Source: Armatimonadota bacterium (lineage in GTDB: Bacteria > Armatimonadota > Zipacnadia > Zipacnadales > VGFC01). From it: a stretch of DNA of 49,131 nt. The stretch's first letter is position 1. The number at the start of each line of letters is the position of its first letter. This document shows positions 41,813 through 49,131 of this stretch, one piece after another. A program made the translations under genes and the position numbers. The notes under the pieces are model-generated. The model had not been told where the DNA came from. It saw only the letters and a program-made list of their open reading frames with translations, and did not search any database. Location of the stretch: positions 1 through 49,131 of the forward strand of contig VGFC01000006.1 of NCBI GenBank assembly GCA_016869045.1, read 5' to 3'.

Positions 41813-42982
41813 TCAGCGCAGTTTGGTCCTCTCGCGGACCGCGTTCACGAGGCCCGGCCTCCAGTGGCCCTGCAGATCGCGCAGGCCCGTCGGCTCGGTC
41901 GGCGAGTCCTGATACGACCAGACCCACCATCCGCCGAACCCGTACTCCGTGACCTTGTCGAAGTGCCAGCGCAGGACGTCCGCCTCCGACAGCTTGCGCT
42001 TGTCCACGATACAGAGCGCGATGTTGTGGCCGGCGCCCTTGAAATCCGTCGAGATGATTCGGCTGGCGTTCTCCGGGCCGAGGATGCGCACGATCTCCCG
42101 CAGGTAGTAGAACCCATCGGTCGCGGGGTCGCAGCACGGGTAGGTGCTCATCACCCAGTAGTCGGGCGGCATCTGCAGGTCGTCAACCAGCCAGCGCTTG
42201 AGGTTGCTCACCGAACTCAGGCGTACCTGCGGGGACTTCGCATTCCAGTACTCGGTGTCGGCGAAGATCGGGAGCATGATCGGTGACCCGACCGGTCGGT
42301 GCGCCGCCTCGCGGAACTTCGGCCAGACCTCGTGCACGAAGCGCTCCGAGTAAGCCGCGATCTCTGGCCGCTCGGGCCAGTCCCAGGTAACGGGCTCCGC
42401 GCCCCCGAAGTGGTGGTTCCCCATCATCGTCCACATCGCGATGGACTCGGGCGCGGCGACGCGTTCCTCGACGTATCGGATGATCTGCCCATACCAGACC
42501 GCCGATTCCGTCCACGGGGTATCGTCCGGCTTCGGCCACCACTCGCTCTGCCCGATGTGTTCGGCAGTATCCACGCGGTAGGGAATCCACATGTTGGTGC
42601 ACAGGTCGATCTCGACCGATACGCCCACCGCGTGGCAGTCATCCAGGAACGCCACCAGGTTGTCGAGCGTGGTCATGTTGGCCCACTCGGTCACATCGCG
42701 CGCATCGTCCGATGGGGGCGTCGCCTTCTCGCGCAGCGTGAACGGGATCAGCACCATCACGTCGAGGAAGTCGATCCCCGTCTCTGCCACGAGTTGCGCG
42801 ACCTCGCGCTTGACCCGGTCCCGGATGAGGTGGTAGTCCATGAGCCAGTGACTCGTGCCTGGCGGCGAGGGCGACGCGGGGTTGAAGTGCACGCCCTGTA
42901 GCTTCTCCGGCAGGCGGCCTTCCGCGCGCCCGATCCCGATGGACAGGCTCCCTACCAACGCAGCGACCACTGCAACCCTCAC
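41813..42982 (-). CDS. Secreted TIM-barrel-like glycoside hydrolase-related protein
   Basis: A 389-residue protein with a Sec signal (VRVAVVAALVGSLSIGIGRAEG). The start is GTG at 42982, with AGGGAG 9 nt upstream. Barrel-type strand ends include DFLDVMVLIPFTLREK, GVSVEIDLCTNMWIP, IAMWTMMGNHHFGG (position of the usual NE motif, but reading MGNHHF), VGSPIMLPIFADTEYWNA and GFGGWWVWSYQDSP. The lack of a clear Asn-Glu pair suggests either a different family or an inactive relative. It is followed 17 bp later by the GH5-like gene, so the two are likely to be made together. No CAZy family assigned. Confidence 0.6.
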   Translation of the reverse strand: MRVAVVAALVGSLSIGIGRAEGRLPEKLQGVHFNPASPSPPGTSHWLMDYHLIRDRVKREVAQLVAETGIDFLDVMVLIPFTLREKATPPSDDARDVTEWANMTTLDNLVAFLDDCHAVGVSVEIDLCTNMWIPYRVDTAEHIGQSEWWPKPDDTPWTESAVWYGQIIRYVEERVAAPESIAMWTMMGNHHFGGAEPVTWDWPERPEIAAYSERFVHEVWPKFREAAHRPVGSPIMLPIFADTEYWNAKSPQVRLSSVSNLKRWLVDDLQMPPDYWVMSTYPCCDPATDGFYYLREIVRILGPENASRIISTDFKGAGHNIALCIVDKRKLSEADVLRWHFDKVTEYGFGGWWVWSYQDSPTEPTGLRDLQGHWRPGLVNAVRERTKLR

Positions 42983-43075
42983 GGTACGCAACTCCCTAAG
43001 CAGTAGACAGGTCGGTGACTCCCTCGCGCGGAACCGCTTCGACTGGGCCGGCCATGACACCTCCGGCCTGAGAGG

Positions 43076-45052
43076 GTGTGTGGGAGGCTGCATGAGCTGA
43101 CATCCGATCATCGGGACGCGACCTCCGGGAAGCCGCCTTCAGCGGTCAGCGTGCGGGCGGTCCTGCTGGGCGTCGTCCTCATTCCCCTCAACACGCTATG
43201 GGTTCAGAGCATGGAGCTGGTCTGGGACTCCGGCCAGCCGACCATGCTCTCGCTGTTCTTCAGTGCCGTGTTCACGCTGCTCGTCTTGGCCCTGGCGAAC
43301 CTCGCGCTACGTCGCTGGCTGCCCCGGTGGGCGCTCGCTCCGGGGGAGTTGCTGGTCGTCTACATCATGGTCAGCCTCGGGAGCGCGATCGGCGGCCACG
43401 ACTTCCTGCAGGTCCTCGTCCTGATGCTGCCCACCGGCAGCTACTACGCCACACCCGAGAACCACTGGGGCGACCTCTTCTCGGGCGAGCTGTCCTCGCC
43501 GCTGCTCGTGAACCGCCACGACGCCATCCGCGCCTTCTGGGAGGGAGGGGGAGGGCTCTACTCGTGGGCGGGCCTGTCGCCGTGGCTGCGGCCGACGGCG
43601 ATCTGGGCGGGGTTTGCGGTGGTCCTCCTCGCGACGCTGATGTGCCTCAACCTGCTCGTCTGGCGCCGCTGGACCGAGCAGGAGAAGCTCACGTATCCCC
43701 TCACGGAGATTCCCTTCCAGCTCACGCGGCCTGGGTTTGGGCTGCTGGGCCCCGACCTGCTCGGCAACCGGCTGCTCTGGATGGGGTTCGGCGTGGCTGC
43801 TGCCCTTGACGTCCTGAATGGCCTCGCGCGTCTGTACCCCTCGGTGCCATCCATCAAGCTCACCGCGCGCGATCTGAGCCCGTACCTCCAGGCCTACCCC
43901 TGGCGGGCGATGGGCTACGTGACGGTCTCGGCGTACCCCTTCGCGTTCGGGTTGGCCTACCTCATGCCCCAGGAGTTTCTCTTCGCGAGCTGGTTCTTCT
44001 ACTGGCTGTGGAAGGCGCAGCTGGTCCTGGGCTACGTGCTCGGCGTCGAACGCGTGGGGTTCCCCTATGTGAAGGAGCAGACGTTCGGCGCGTACGCGGG
44101 CATCGCGGTGTTCGCCCTATGGGCGGGCCGGGGGTACTTCGCGCGGTTGCTCGGGCACCTGCGTCAGGGAAGTGCGCCTGAGGACCAGGCGCGCCAGGCC
44201 CTGCCGTACCGGATCACCCTCGGCGGAGTGCTCATCGGTGCGGGTCTGCTGGTGCTGTTCATGACCTCGGCTCTCGGCGCTAGCCTTCCGGCGGCGCTGC
44301 TGTACCTGGGCGGATACCTGCTGGTCTCCCTTGCCATCACCCGCATGCGGGCCGAGTTCGGCCTGCCGGTCCACGACTTCTTCACCGGTCCCCTCTCCGC
44401 AATGGTGAACATCGGCGGCTCCGGCATCCTCGGTCGGCGGAACCTCGGCGGGCTGAGCCTGCTGTGGTGGCTGGAGCGGGCCCAGCGCAGCCATCCGATG
44501 CCCCACGGGATCGAGGGCCTACACCTCGGCGAGCGCCGGGGCCTGCGGCCTTCGGGGGTCGTGATCGCGCTTGGGATCGCGATGGTTGTGGGCACGGTGG
44601 CGGGCATCTGGAGCATGCTGCACCTCGGCCACACCTACGGCTTCGTCACCCGCAGTACCGACGCGTCCTACCTCGGCATGGAGGCCTTCAGCCGCCCCGC
44701 AAGCTGGCTCGCGTACCCCGTGCGCCCGAGCCTCGGCCGGGGCGCAGGCCTGGTGGCGGGCGCCTGCTTCACGATCCTGCTCATGCTGCTGCGCCAGCGC
44801 TACGTCTGGTGGCCCTTCCATCCCGTTGGGTATGCGGCCTCAAGTATCTGGTTCATCGGCCTGTTGTGGTTGCCGATGTTCGTGGCGTGGCTCCTGAAAG
44901 GCCTGATCCTCCGCTACGGGAGTCATCGGCTATACCGCCGCCTGGCGCCGCTGTTCGTGGGTCTCGTGCTGGGGGAGTTCATGGTGGGCGGGCTGTGGGG
45001 CCTCATCGGCGCCATTGGCAGGTTCCCCACCTACCGCTTCTGGGCGTACTGA
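43076..45052 (+). CDS. Polytopic membrane protein, DUF6785/DUF6784-like
   Basis: A 658-residue integral membrane protein with about 14 hydrophobic segments. Motifs WVQSMELVWDSGQPTMLSLF, ALAPGELLVVYIMVSLGSAI, GGHDFLQVLVLMLP, TEQEKLTYPLTEIPFQL and RMRAEFGLPVHDFF fit the DUF6785/DUF6784 family of Armatimonadota and relatives, which recalls oligopeptide-transporter (OPT)-like permeases. The transport role and substrate are unproven; the position among secreted degradative enzymes suggests uptake of breakdown products (inference). The start is uncertain: GTG at 43076 has a ribosome site very close, and the first membrane segment begins about residue 27, so GTG at 43151 is possible. It is divergent from the gene starting at 42982. 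Confidence 0.65.
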   Translation: MCGRLHELTSDHRDATSGKPPSAVSVRAVLLGVVLIPLNTLWVQSMELVWDSGQPTMLSLFFSAVFTLLVLALANLALRRWLPRWALAPGELLVVYIMVSLGSAIGGHDFLQVLVLMLPTGSYYATPENHWGDLFSGELSSPLLVNRHDAIRAFWEGGGGLYSWAGLSPWLRPTAIWAGFAVVLLATLMCLNLLVWRRWTEQEKLTYPLTEIPFQLTRPGFGLLGPDLLGNRLLWMGFGVAAALDVLNGLARLYPSVPSIKLTARDLSPYLQAYPWRAMGYVTVSAYPFAFGLAYLMPQEFLFASWFFYWLWKAQLVLGYVLGVERVGFPYVKEQTFGAYAGIAVFALWAGRGYFARLLGHLRQGSAPEDQARQALPYRITLGGVLIGAGLLVLFMTSALGASLPAALLYLGGYLLVSLAITRMRAEFGLPVHDFFTGPLSAMVNIGGSGILGRRNLGGLSLLWWLERAQRSHPMPHGIEGLHLGERRGLRPSGVVIALGIAMVVGTVAGIWSMLHLGHTYGFVTRSTDASYLGMEAFSRPASWLAYPVRPSLGRGAGLVAGACFTILLMLLRQRYVWWPFHPVGYAASSIWFIGLLWLPMFVAWLLKGLILRYGSHRLYRRLAPLFVGLVLGEFMVGGLWGLIGAIGRFPTYRFWAY

Positions 45053-45121
45053 ATCGCCAACACGAGGGCGCACTCGGCCCTCCGTCGAAGTGGCCGACTG
45101 CTGCGCAACAGGGAGGCCACG

Positions 45122-47281
45122 ATGGGATCACTCCACCATGCCGGTTGGGCCGTCCTTGCCTCGGGCCTTCTCGTCTTGCCGGGAGCGACGCACGCCGAGC
45201 CAACGCGTGGGAGGGAGGGTGTGATGGTCGCCCAGCAAGCGCCGCAAGGTGCCGCGCCGTTGGACCTCGCCAAGTTGCGCGAGTTGCGCCGGCAGGCCGC
45301 CCACCGGCGCCGGCGGATGATCTTCAACAACGATGGCGACGATGTCATCTACACGAAGAAGGAGCCGGCCGCCGAAGCCCTCCTCGCGCTGCGCACGACG
45401 CCGCTGCTAGGCAGCCAGGTGGACAGCATCTTCTACAGTAACTCCCTGTGCTTCGGCCAGGCCCTGCACAACAGCCAGGTAATGGAGCCGTTCACCTGCA
45501 CGGAGGCGATGTTCGCTGACAACAGCCTGCCCGGCCTCATGGCGCGGGGGATCGACCCGATCCGCGTGATGACCGACTTCGGCCACGCCAACGGCATCGA
45601 GATCTTCTGGGACATGCGCATGAACGATACGCATGACGCGTTGCTCGACAGCTATGGCCCGTACCTCCGGCCGAAGTTCAAGCTCGACCACCCCGAGTTC
45701 CTCGTCGGCTCGCCCGACAAACAGCCGCCCTATGGCCCGTGGTCGTCCGTGAACTACGCCGAGCCGCAGGTGCGCGACCTGGCGTGCCGCTTCTTCGAGG
45801 AGGTCTGCGCCCGCTTCGACATCGACGGCATCGAGCTGGACTTCCTCCGCCACGCCTGCTTCTTCAAGAGCGTCGCCGAGGGCGGTCGCGCGAGCCAGGC
45901 TGAGCTGGACCTGATGACCGACCTCGTGCGCCGCACGCGCGAGATGAGCGAGCGCGAGGGCCTCCGGCGCGGCCGACCCATCCTCATCGCGATCCGAGTG
46001 CCCGACTCGGTCGAGTACTGCCGCGGCATCGGGCTGGACGTCGAGAAGTGGCTGTCCGAGGGGCTTGTCGATATCCTGATCGGCTCCTGCTACTTCCAGC
46101 TCAACCCGTGGGAGTACCTCGTCGATCTCGGGCACCGCTACGACGTGCCCGTGTACCCCTCGCTGAGCGAGTCACGCGTCCAGGGCGAGACGCGCTTCAG
46201 CCGGAACTCGCTGGAGAGCTACCGGGCGCGCGCCCTGCGGGCCTGGGCCGCCGGCGCCGATGGCGTCTACATCTTCAACTACTTCAACCCGAAGGGTCCG
46301 ATCTGGCGCGAGCTGGGCGACCCGGAGACCTTGCAGGCCAAGGACAAGCTCTACTTCGTGACCGTGCGCAATGGCTCGCCGAACGGCTACCTCGCCGGCG
46401 GGCGGGAGTACCAGTATGTGCCCGTCCTGACGCCCACCAATCCGTGGCTCGTGCCGGTGGGTGAGCCCGTGCAGGTCGAGCTGCCCGTGGGCGATGACCT
46501 CGCGTCTGCCGTCCAGGCCGGCCTGAAGCCCCAGGTCACCTGCCACGTGCGCTTGCTCGGCGGCAGCGCCGTGCAGGTCGCGCTTAACGGCCACGCGCTC
46601 GCGGATCCGACCGTTGCCGATCAGTGGCTTGACTTCCCGGTGCAGCCGGAGTGGGTCGCGAAGGGCGTCAACCGGCTCGCGCTCTCCGCGCCGTCTGAGC
46701 CTGCCGCAGGCGACGAGTGGACGACCGTCTACGAGGGACCTGACTTGCCCGCCCTGCCGTGGCAGCGCATGGGCTTTGGCGAGGGCTGCGTCGCCGAGAT
46801 GCAGGATGGCAGGCTGCTGATCGCCGACCGCAGCGCGGCGGGCGGGAGCTACGCCTTCTTCCAGTGCCCGTGCTTCATCCGCCCGGAGGACGAGACCGTC
46901 ACCGAGGCGCGCCTGAAGGTGCTCTCCGGCTGGAGCAGCATCGAGATCGAGAACGGCGTGTCGGGCGAGGAGATCCAGTTCTACCCGGACATGGTCAAGG
47001 CGCGCTACTGCGGCCTGAGTCACGCGCTGGACACGACCGACGCCTTCCACACGTACCGAATCGTGCTTCAGCGGGACACGTTCCAGGTCTTCGTCGATGG
47101 CGAGTTGCGCATCGACGGGACGAGCAAGCTCACGCACCCGGCCTATAACGGGCGCAGCGGCGTGATGTTCGGCGCGGCCAACAGCCCCAGCCTGGGCGAG
47201 GCGCTCTGGGAGTCCGTGAGAATCCGCAACCGCGCCCTCACGCTGCTCGACCTTGCCCTCAGCATCCGTTACGGCGCCTGA
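45122..47281 (+). CDS. Secreted GHL10-like glycoside-hydrolase-related protein with a C-terminal LamG/CBM-like domain
   Basis: A 719-residue exported protein (signal ends near GATHA). The central barrel (about residues 60-400) reads MIFNNDGDDVIYTKKEP, NGIEIFWDMRMNDTHD, IDGIELDFLRH (about 237-247, candidate acids), ILIAIRVPDSVEYCRG, LVDILIGSCYFQLN and GADGVYIFNYFNP, a pattern seen in GHL10/glycosyl-hydrolase-like 10 families. The segment around 430-530 is a beta-sandwich. The last 190 residues form a concanavalin-like/LamG fold (YAFFQCPCFIRPED, DAFHTYRIVLQRDTFQVFVDG, RSGVMFGAANSPS). GGGAGG precedes the ATG. It is 69 bp after the DUF6785-like gene. Confidence 0.65.
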   Translation: MGSLHHAGWAVLASGLLVLPGATHAEPTRGREGVMVAQQAPQGAAPLDLAKLRELRRQAAHRRRRMIFNNDGDDVIYTKKEPAAEALLALRTTPLLGSQVDSIFYSNSLCFGQALHNSQVMEPFTCTEAMFADNSLPGLMARGIDPIRVMTDFGHANGIEIFWDMRMNDTHDALLDSYGPYLRPKFKLDHPEFLVGSPDKQPPYGPWSSVNYAEPQVRDLACRFFEEVCARFDIDGIELDFLRHACFFKSVAEGGRASQAELDLMTDLVRRTREMSEREGLRRGRPILIAIRVPDSVEYCRGIGLDVEKWLSEGLVDILIGSCYFQLNPWEYLVDLGHRYDVPVYPSLSESRVQGETRFSRNSLESYRARALRAWAAGADGVYIFNYFNPKGPIWRELGDPETLQAKDKLYFVTVRNGSPNGYLAGGREYQYVPVLTPTNPWLVPVGEPVQVELPVGDDLASAVQAGLKPQVTCHVRLLGGSAVQVALNGHALADPTVADQWLDFPVQPEWVAKGVNRLALSAPSEPAAGDEWTTVYEGPDLPALPWQRMGFGEGCVAEMQDGRLLIADRSAAGGSYAFFQCPCFIRPEDETVTEARLKVLSGWSSIEIENGVSGEEIQFYPDMVKARYCGLSHALDTTDAFHTYRIVLQRDTFQVFVDGELRIDGTSKLTHPAYNGRSGVMFGAANSPSLGEALWESVRIRNRALTLLDLALSIRYGA

Positions 47282-47286
47282 CAGGG

Positions 47287-47440
47287 CGCATGAGAGGCAC
47301 GGCACTGGGCGTGATGAATCACGCCCCTACATGACGGCAATCTCCGGTCATCCGCAACGTAGGGCCAGTCCGCGGCCGTTTGCAGTGTAGGGGCGCGATT
47401 CATCGCGCCCGATCGTGTAGGGGCGCCATTCATGGCGCCC
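47287..47440. repeat. Three palindromes of the TGTAGGGGC family
   Basis: GGGCGTGAT-ga-ATCACGCCC (47307-47326), GGGCGCGAT-tc-ATCGCGCCC (47391-47410) and GGGCGCCAT-tc-ATGGCGCCC (47421-47440). The first, on the minus strand, has the same long flanks as the element at 7451-7527. The second is identical in stem and header (GTGTAGGGGCG) to 7463-7482. They fill the gap between the convergent genes ending at 47281 and 47430; the last hairpin overlaps the 3' end of the latter. Confidence 0.7.
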
Positions 47441-48818
47441 GCCCACGCGTCCCATTCCCTGTCTGCGGCTTCGCGAACCGTTCCGGGCAGCGACCCGCCT
47501 TCCAGTACGGGGCGAGTTCGCGCGTGAGGGCCATGTAGCACTCCGGGGTGTCGCCCCAGCGGTCGATCAGCTCACCCGCCTCGGTGCGGAAGTCCTTCGG
47601 CTCGCTGTACTGGATCGCGCACCCCTCGTCGTTGTTGTTCCAGCTCTCGACGATGAGCATCCGCCGCCGGAAGTTGCCCGGGTCGCTCAGCACCTTCCGC
47701 CAGCAGTGCTCGTAGCGGCTCTGGTCGGGAGCATACTCGGGGCTGTGGTGCAGCGTCACCGGCTTCATGCCCGTCTGGCGCGGGCACCAGTGGCCGGGCC
47801 CGATGGCGATGGCGTTCGGGTAGACCTGCGGGCCCGCCATCCCGCCCCACCACGCGACATCGTAGTCCACGACGCCGGCCTCGGAGCTGATGTCCACCCG
47901 CCCGCCTCCCGGCTGCTTACCGTTCCAGCCGCCGACCATCTCCGGCCCGTAGACGTGTTGGTTCACCCCGATGAAGGGCTCCACGCCGAAGGTCTCCCGG
48001 CACTTGCGGCGCAGCTCGCGGAAGGTCCACGCGTCCCACTTCTTCAGGCCCGCCTCGACCCAGGTGGGGAACCAGAACTGGATGATCGGCCGCGCCTCTC
48101 CGTCCACCTCCACTCGGGCCAGCGCCCGCAGTGGCAGGCGCGCCGGGTAGTCCTTCTCCCCGCAGAACTGCCGCAGGAACGTGCGGGTCGGTTCCCACAG
48201 CTCCGCGATGCCGTCCGCCGACGCCTCGGTGCCGTCGCCGTCCTTCGGCTGGTACCAGGCGAAGGGAGTCTCCAGGAACATGGCCATCGGCAGCGGCTTC
48301 TCCCCGCGCTGGTCCAGCTCCGACCAGGCCCGCATGAGCCCCTCGAAGCAGGGCTGCGGCGTCAGGTCGGCGTTGAACCAGAGCGAGTGCCAGTCATCCA
48401 GGAACACGAGGTCAAACCTGCTCCACTTCATGGCCCGCCACTCGGCCATCAGCCAGAGCGGGAACTGCTGCTCATTCTTGTAGGTGACCGGCCACTTCGA
48501 CGCATCCGGCAGGACACTGCCGGGCCACTTCGCGGCCGCGTCCAGGCCGTAGATCCCCGCGCGCGGGTCGTCCGGTGCCGGGTAAATCGCCTTCCACGTC
48601 CCCGACATGCCCAGTTCTCCCCCCGACGTCACCGCCGTATCGTCCCACGGCCCGCGTGAGAAGAAGTAGACCCCCAGCAGTCGCTCCTGCGATCCGAACA
48701 CGCCCTCGTCGGCGCGGCCGGGAAGACACACTGCGGCCTGCGTCAGCACAGCGAGCGCCGCCGGCGTCAACGCACGCCCGAGGCGCCGTTGAAACGTCAA
48801 GCTCTCCACGACGATCAT
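47430..48818 (-). CDS. Secreted TIM-barrel-like protein (GH71/99- or DUF5010-like)
   Basis: A 462-residue exported protein; AGGAGA lies 8 nt before the ATG and the signal ends near LPGRADEG. Strand ends typical of endo-alpha-mannosidase-like or DUF5010-like barrels are visible: LLGVYFFSRGPWD, FDLVFLDDWHSLWF, PMAMFLETPFAWYQ, RPIIQFWFPTWVE, VEPFIGVNQHVYG and MLIVESWNNNDEGCAIQ. The last block is the counterpart of the NEWxEG stretch of GH99-like proteins, with the acidic pair in ESWNNNDEG. The family call is tentative. It is convergent with the GHL10-like gene, with TGTAGGGGC palindromes in the gap. Confidence 0.5.
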   Translation of the reverse strand: MIVVESLTFQRRLGRALTPAALAVLTQAAVCLPGRADEGVFGSQERLLGVYFFSRGPWDDTAVTSGGELGMSGTWKAIYPAPDDPRAGIYGLDAAAKWPGSVLPDASKWPVTYKNEQQFPLWLMAEWRAMKWSRFDLVFLDDWHSLWFNADLTPQPCFEGLMRAWSELDQRGEKPLPMAMFLETPFAWYQPKDGDGTEASADGIAELWEPTRTFLRQFCGEKDYPARLPLRALARVEVDGEARPIIQFWFPTWVEAGLKKWDAWTFRELRRKCRETFGVEPFIGVNQHVYGPEMVGGWNGKQPGGGRVDISSEAGVVDYDVAWWGGMAGPQVYPNAIAIGPGHWCPRQTGMKPVTLHHSPEYAPDQSRYEHCWRKVLSDPGNFRRRMLIVESWNNNDEGCAIQYSEPKDFRTEAGELIDRWGDTPECYMALTRELAPYWKAGRCPERFAKPQTGNGTRGRAP

Positions 48819-49131
48819 TGGCCGATTCTCCTGCTTGGGTGTCCGAAGGCGCGCTCCCGGTAGACGGGTTCGCCGAGGGTTGAGCCCCACACCTCCCGAA
48901 ACGAGCGCAGGGCCATTGCATTGTCGGCGACATCACCGCAGGCGCCGCGCAAGGCGGGCCATGGTCGGGTTGTTGTAGGGGCAGAGCGTGCTCTGCCCGC
49001 CGTTCTGGACGTGGGCAGAGCACGGATTGTGTTGATAAAGGCAGTGTCGGGATTGGTTGCACATTCCGCACTTGGCGGCCGGGTCTATGGGTGGCCGCGG
49101 GATTCACAACTGATTCGCAATTGCGCCGGTT
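48819..49131. other. Gene-free right edge with one palindrome
   Basis: The last 313 bp show no convincing gene. They contain a TGTAGGGGC-headed palindrome, GGGCAGAGC-gt-GCTCTGCCC (48979-48998), and a further GTGGGCAGAGCAC half-copy at 49011-49023. Nothing else is recognisable. Confidence 0.5.

Noticed and set aside
27941-48818. Biosynthetic gene cluster or phage-defence island
   Set aside because: The genes are secreted hydrolases and membrane proteins; there are no NRPS/PKS, nuclease, helicase or integrase genes.

Overview
The window looks like chromosomal DNA from a free-living, GC-rich, double-membrane bacterium, most likely Armatimonadota. The strongest single clue is the prepilin at 8676-9326. 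After its cleavage site it carries the [13 protein letters not shown] block, a CLSNVKQ block, a TQDYDE block and a C-terminal H-x9-DG motif, a combination very common in that phylum. The DUF1549/DUF1553 + DUF1501 + PPC-domain triad, a GxGYxYP-type protein, a DUF6785-type membrane protein and many secreted glycoside-hydrolase-like proteins also fit Armatimonadota. They would also fit Planctomycetota, Hydrogenedentota or Lentisphaerota, so the phylum call is an inference. I saw no rRNA or tRNA genes, CRISPR arrays, phage genes or intact insertion sequences.

Layout. Positions 1-7400 hold a truncated secreted protein, a solo nucleotidyltransferase, an NupG-type MFS permease and two divergent secreted proteins linked to carbohydrate breakdown. 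Positions 7600-12300 hold pseudopilin-like proteins, plus a compact minus-strand run: lipoprotein with SLH-like repeats, anchored protein, TiaS-like ATP-binding protein, ECF S-component-like membrane protein. Positions 12400-19400 are a tripartite efflux operon: AbrB-like regulator, TolC, adaptor, RND pump, PII-like protein. It has a good sigma-70-type promoter and GTGA start/stop overlaps. Positions 19400-27000 are mainly enzymes: an MttB-superfamily methyltransferase, a ceramidase-like protein, a degenerate RNase H fold, a GAF histidine kinase, an alpha/beta hydrolase with a Cys nucleophile, and a transaldolase-like enzyme. From 27200 to the right edge lies a secreted degradative region: the DUF1549/DUF1501/PPC triad, an FAD oxidoreductase, DUF6259-like, TIGR03790, GH5-like and GHL10-like proteins, and a polytopic membrane protein.

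The most interesting non-coding signal is shared by two unrelated small secreted-protein genes, at 552 (minus) and 27214 (plus). Each has a perfect TGTGA-N6-TCACA palindrome (CRP/FNR type) and, about 40-45 bp further towards the gene, a TACTACTG-N4-TAG(TAG) palindrome. This suggests a common activator-plus-repressor circuit. The intergenic DNA is also rich in small palindromes: a TGTAGGGGC-headed family whose arms change but stay complementary, a roughly 127-bp nested inverted repeat that supplies the stop codon of its upstream gene, and a 60-bp REP-like palindrome sitting in frame inside a coding sequence.

Starts were chosen by Shine-Dalgarno spacing and signal-peptide position. All functions are read from sequence motifs only; no database search was possible.
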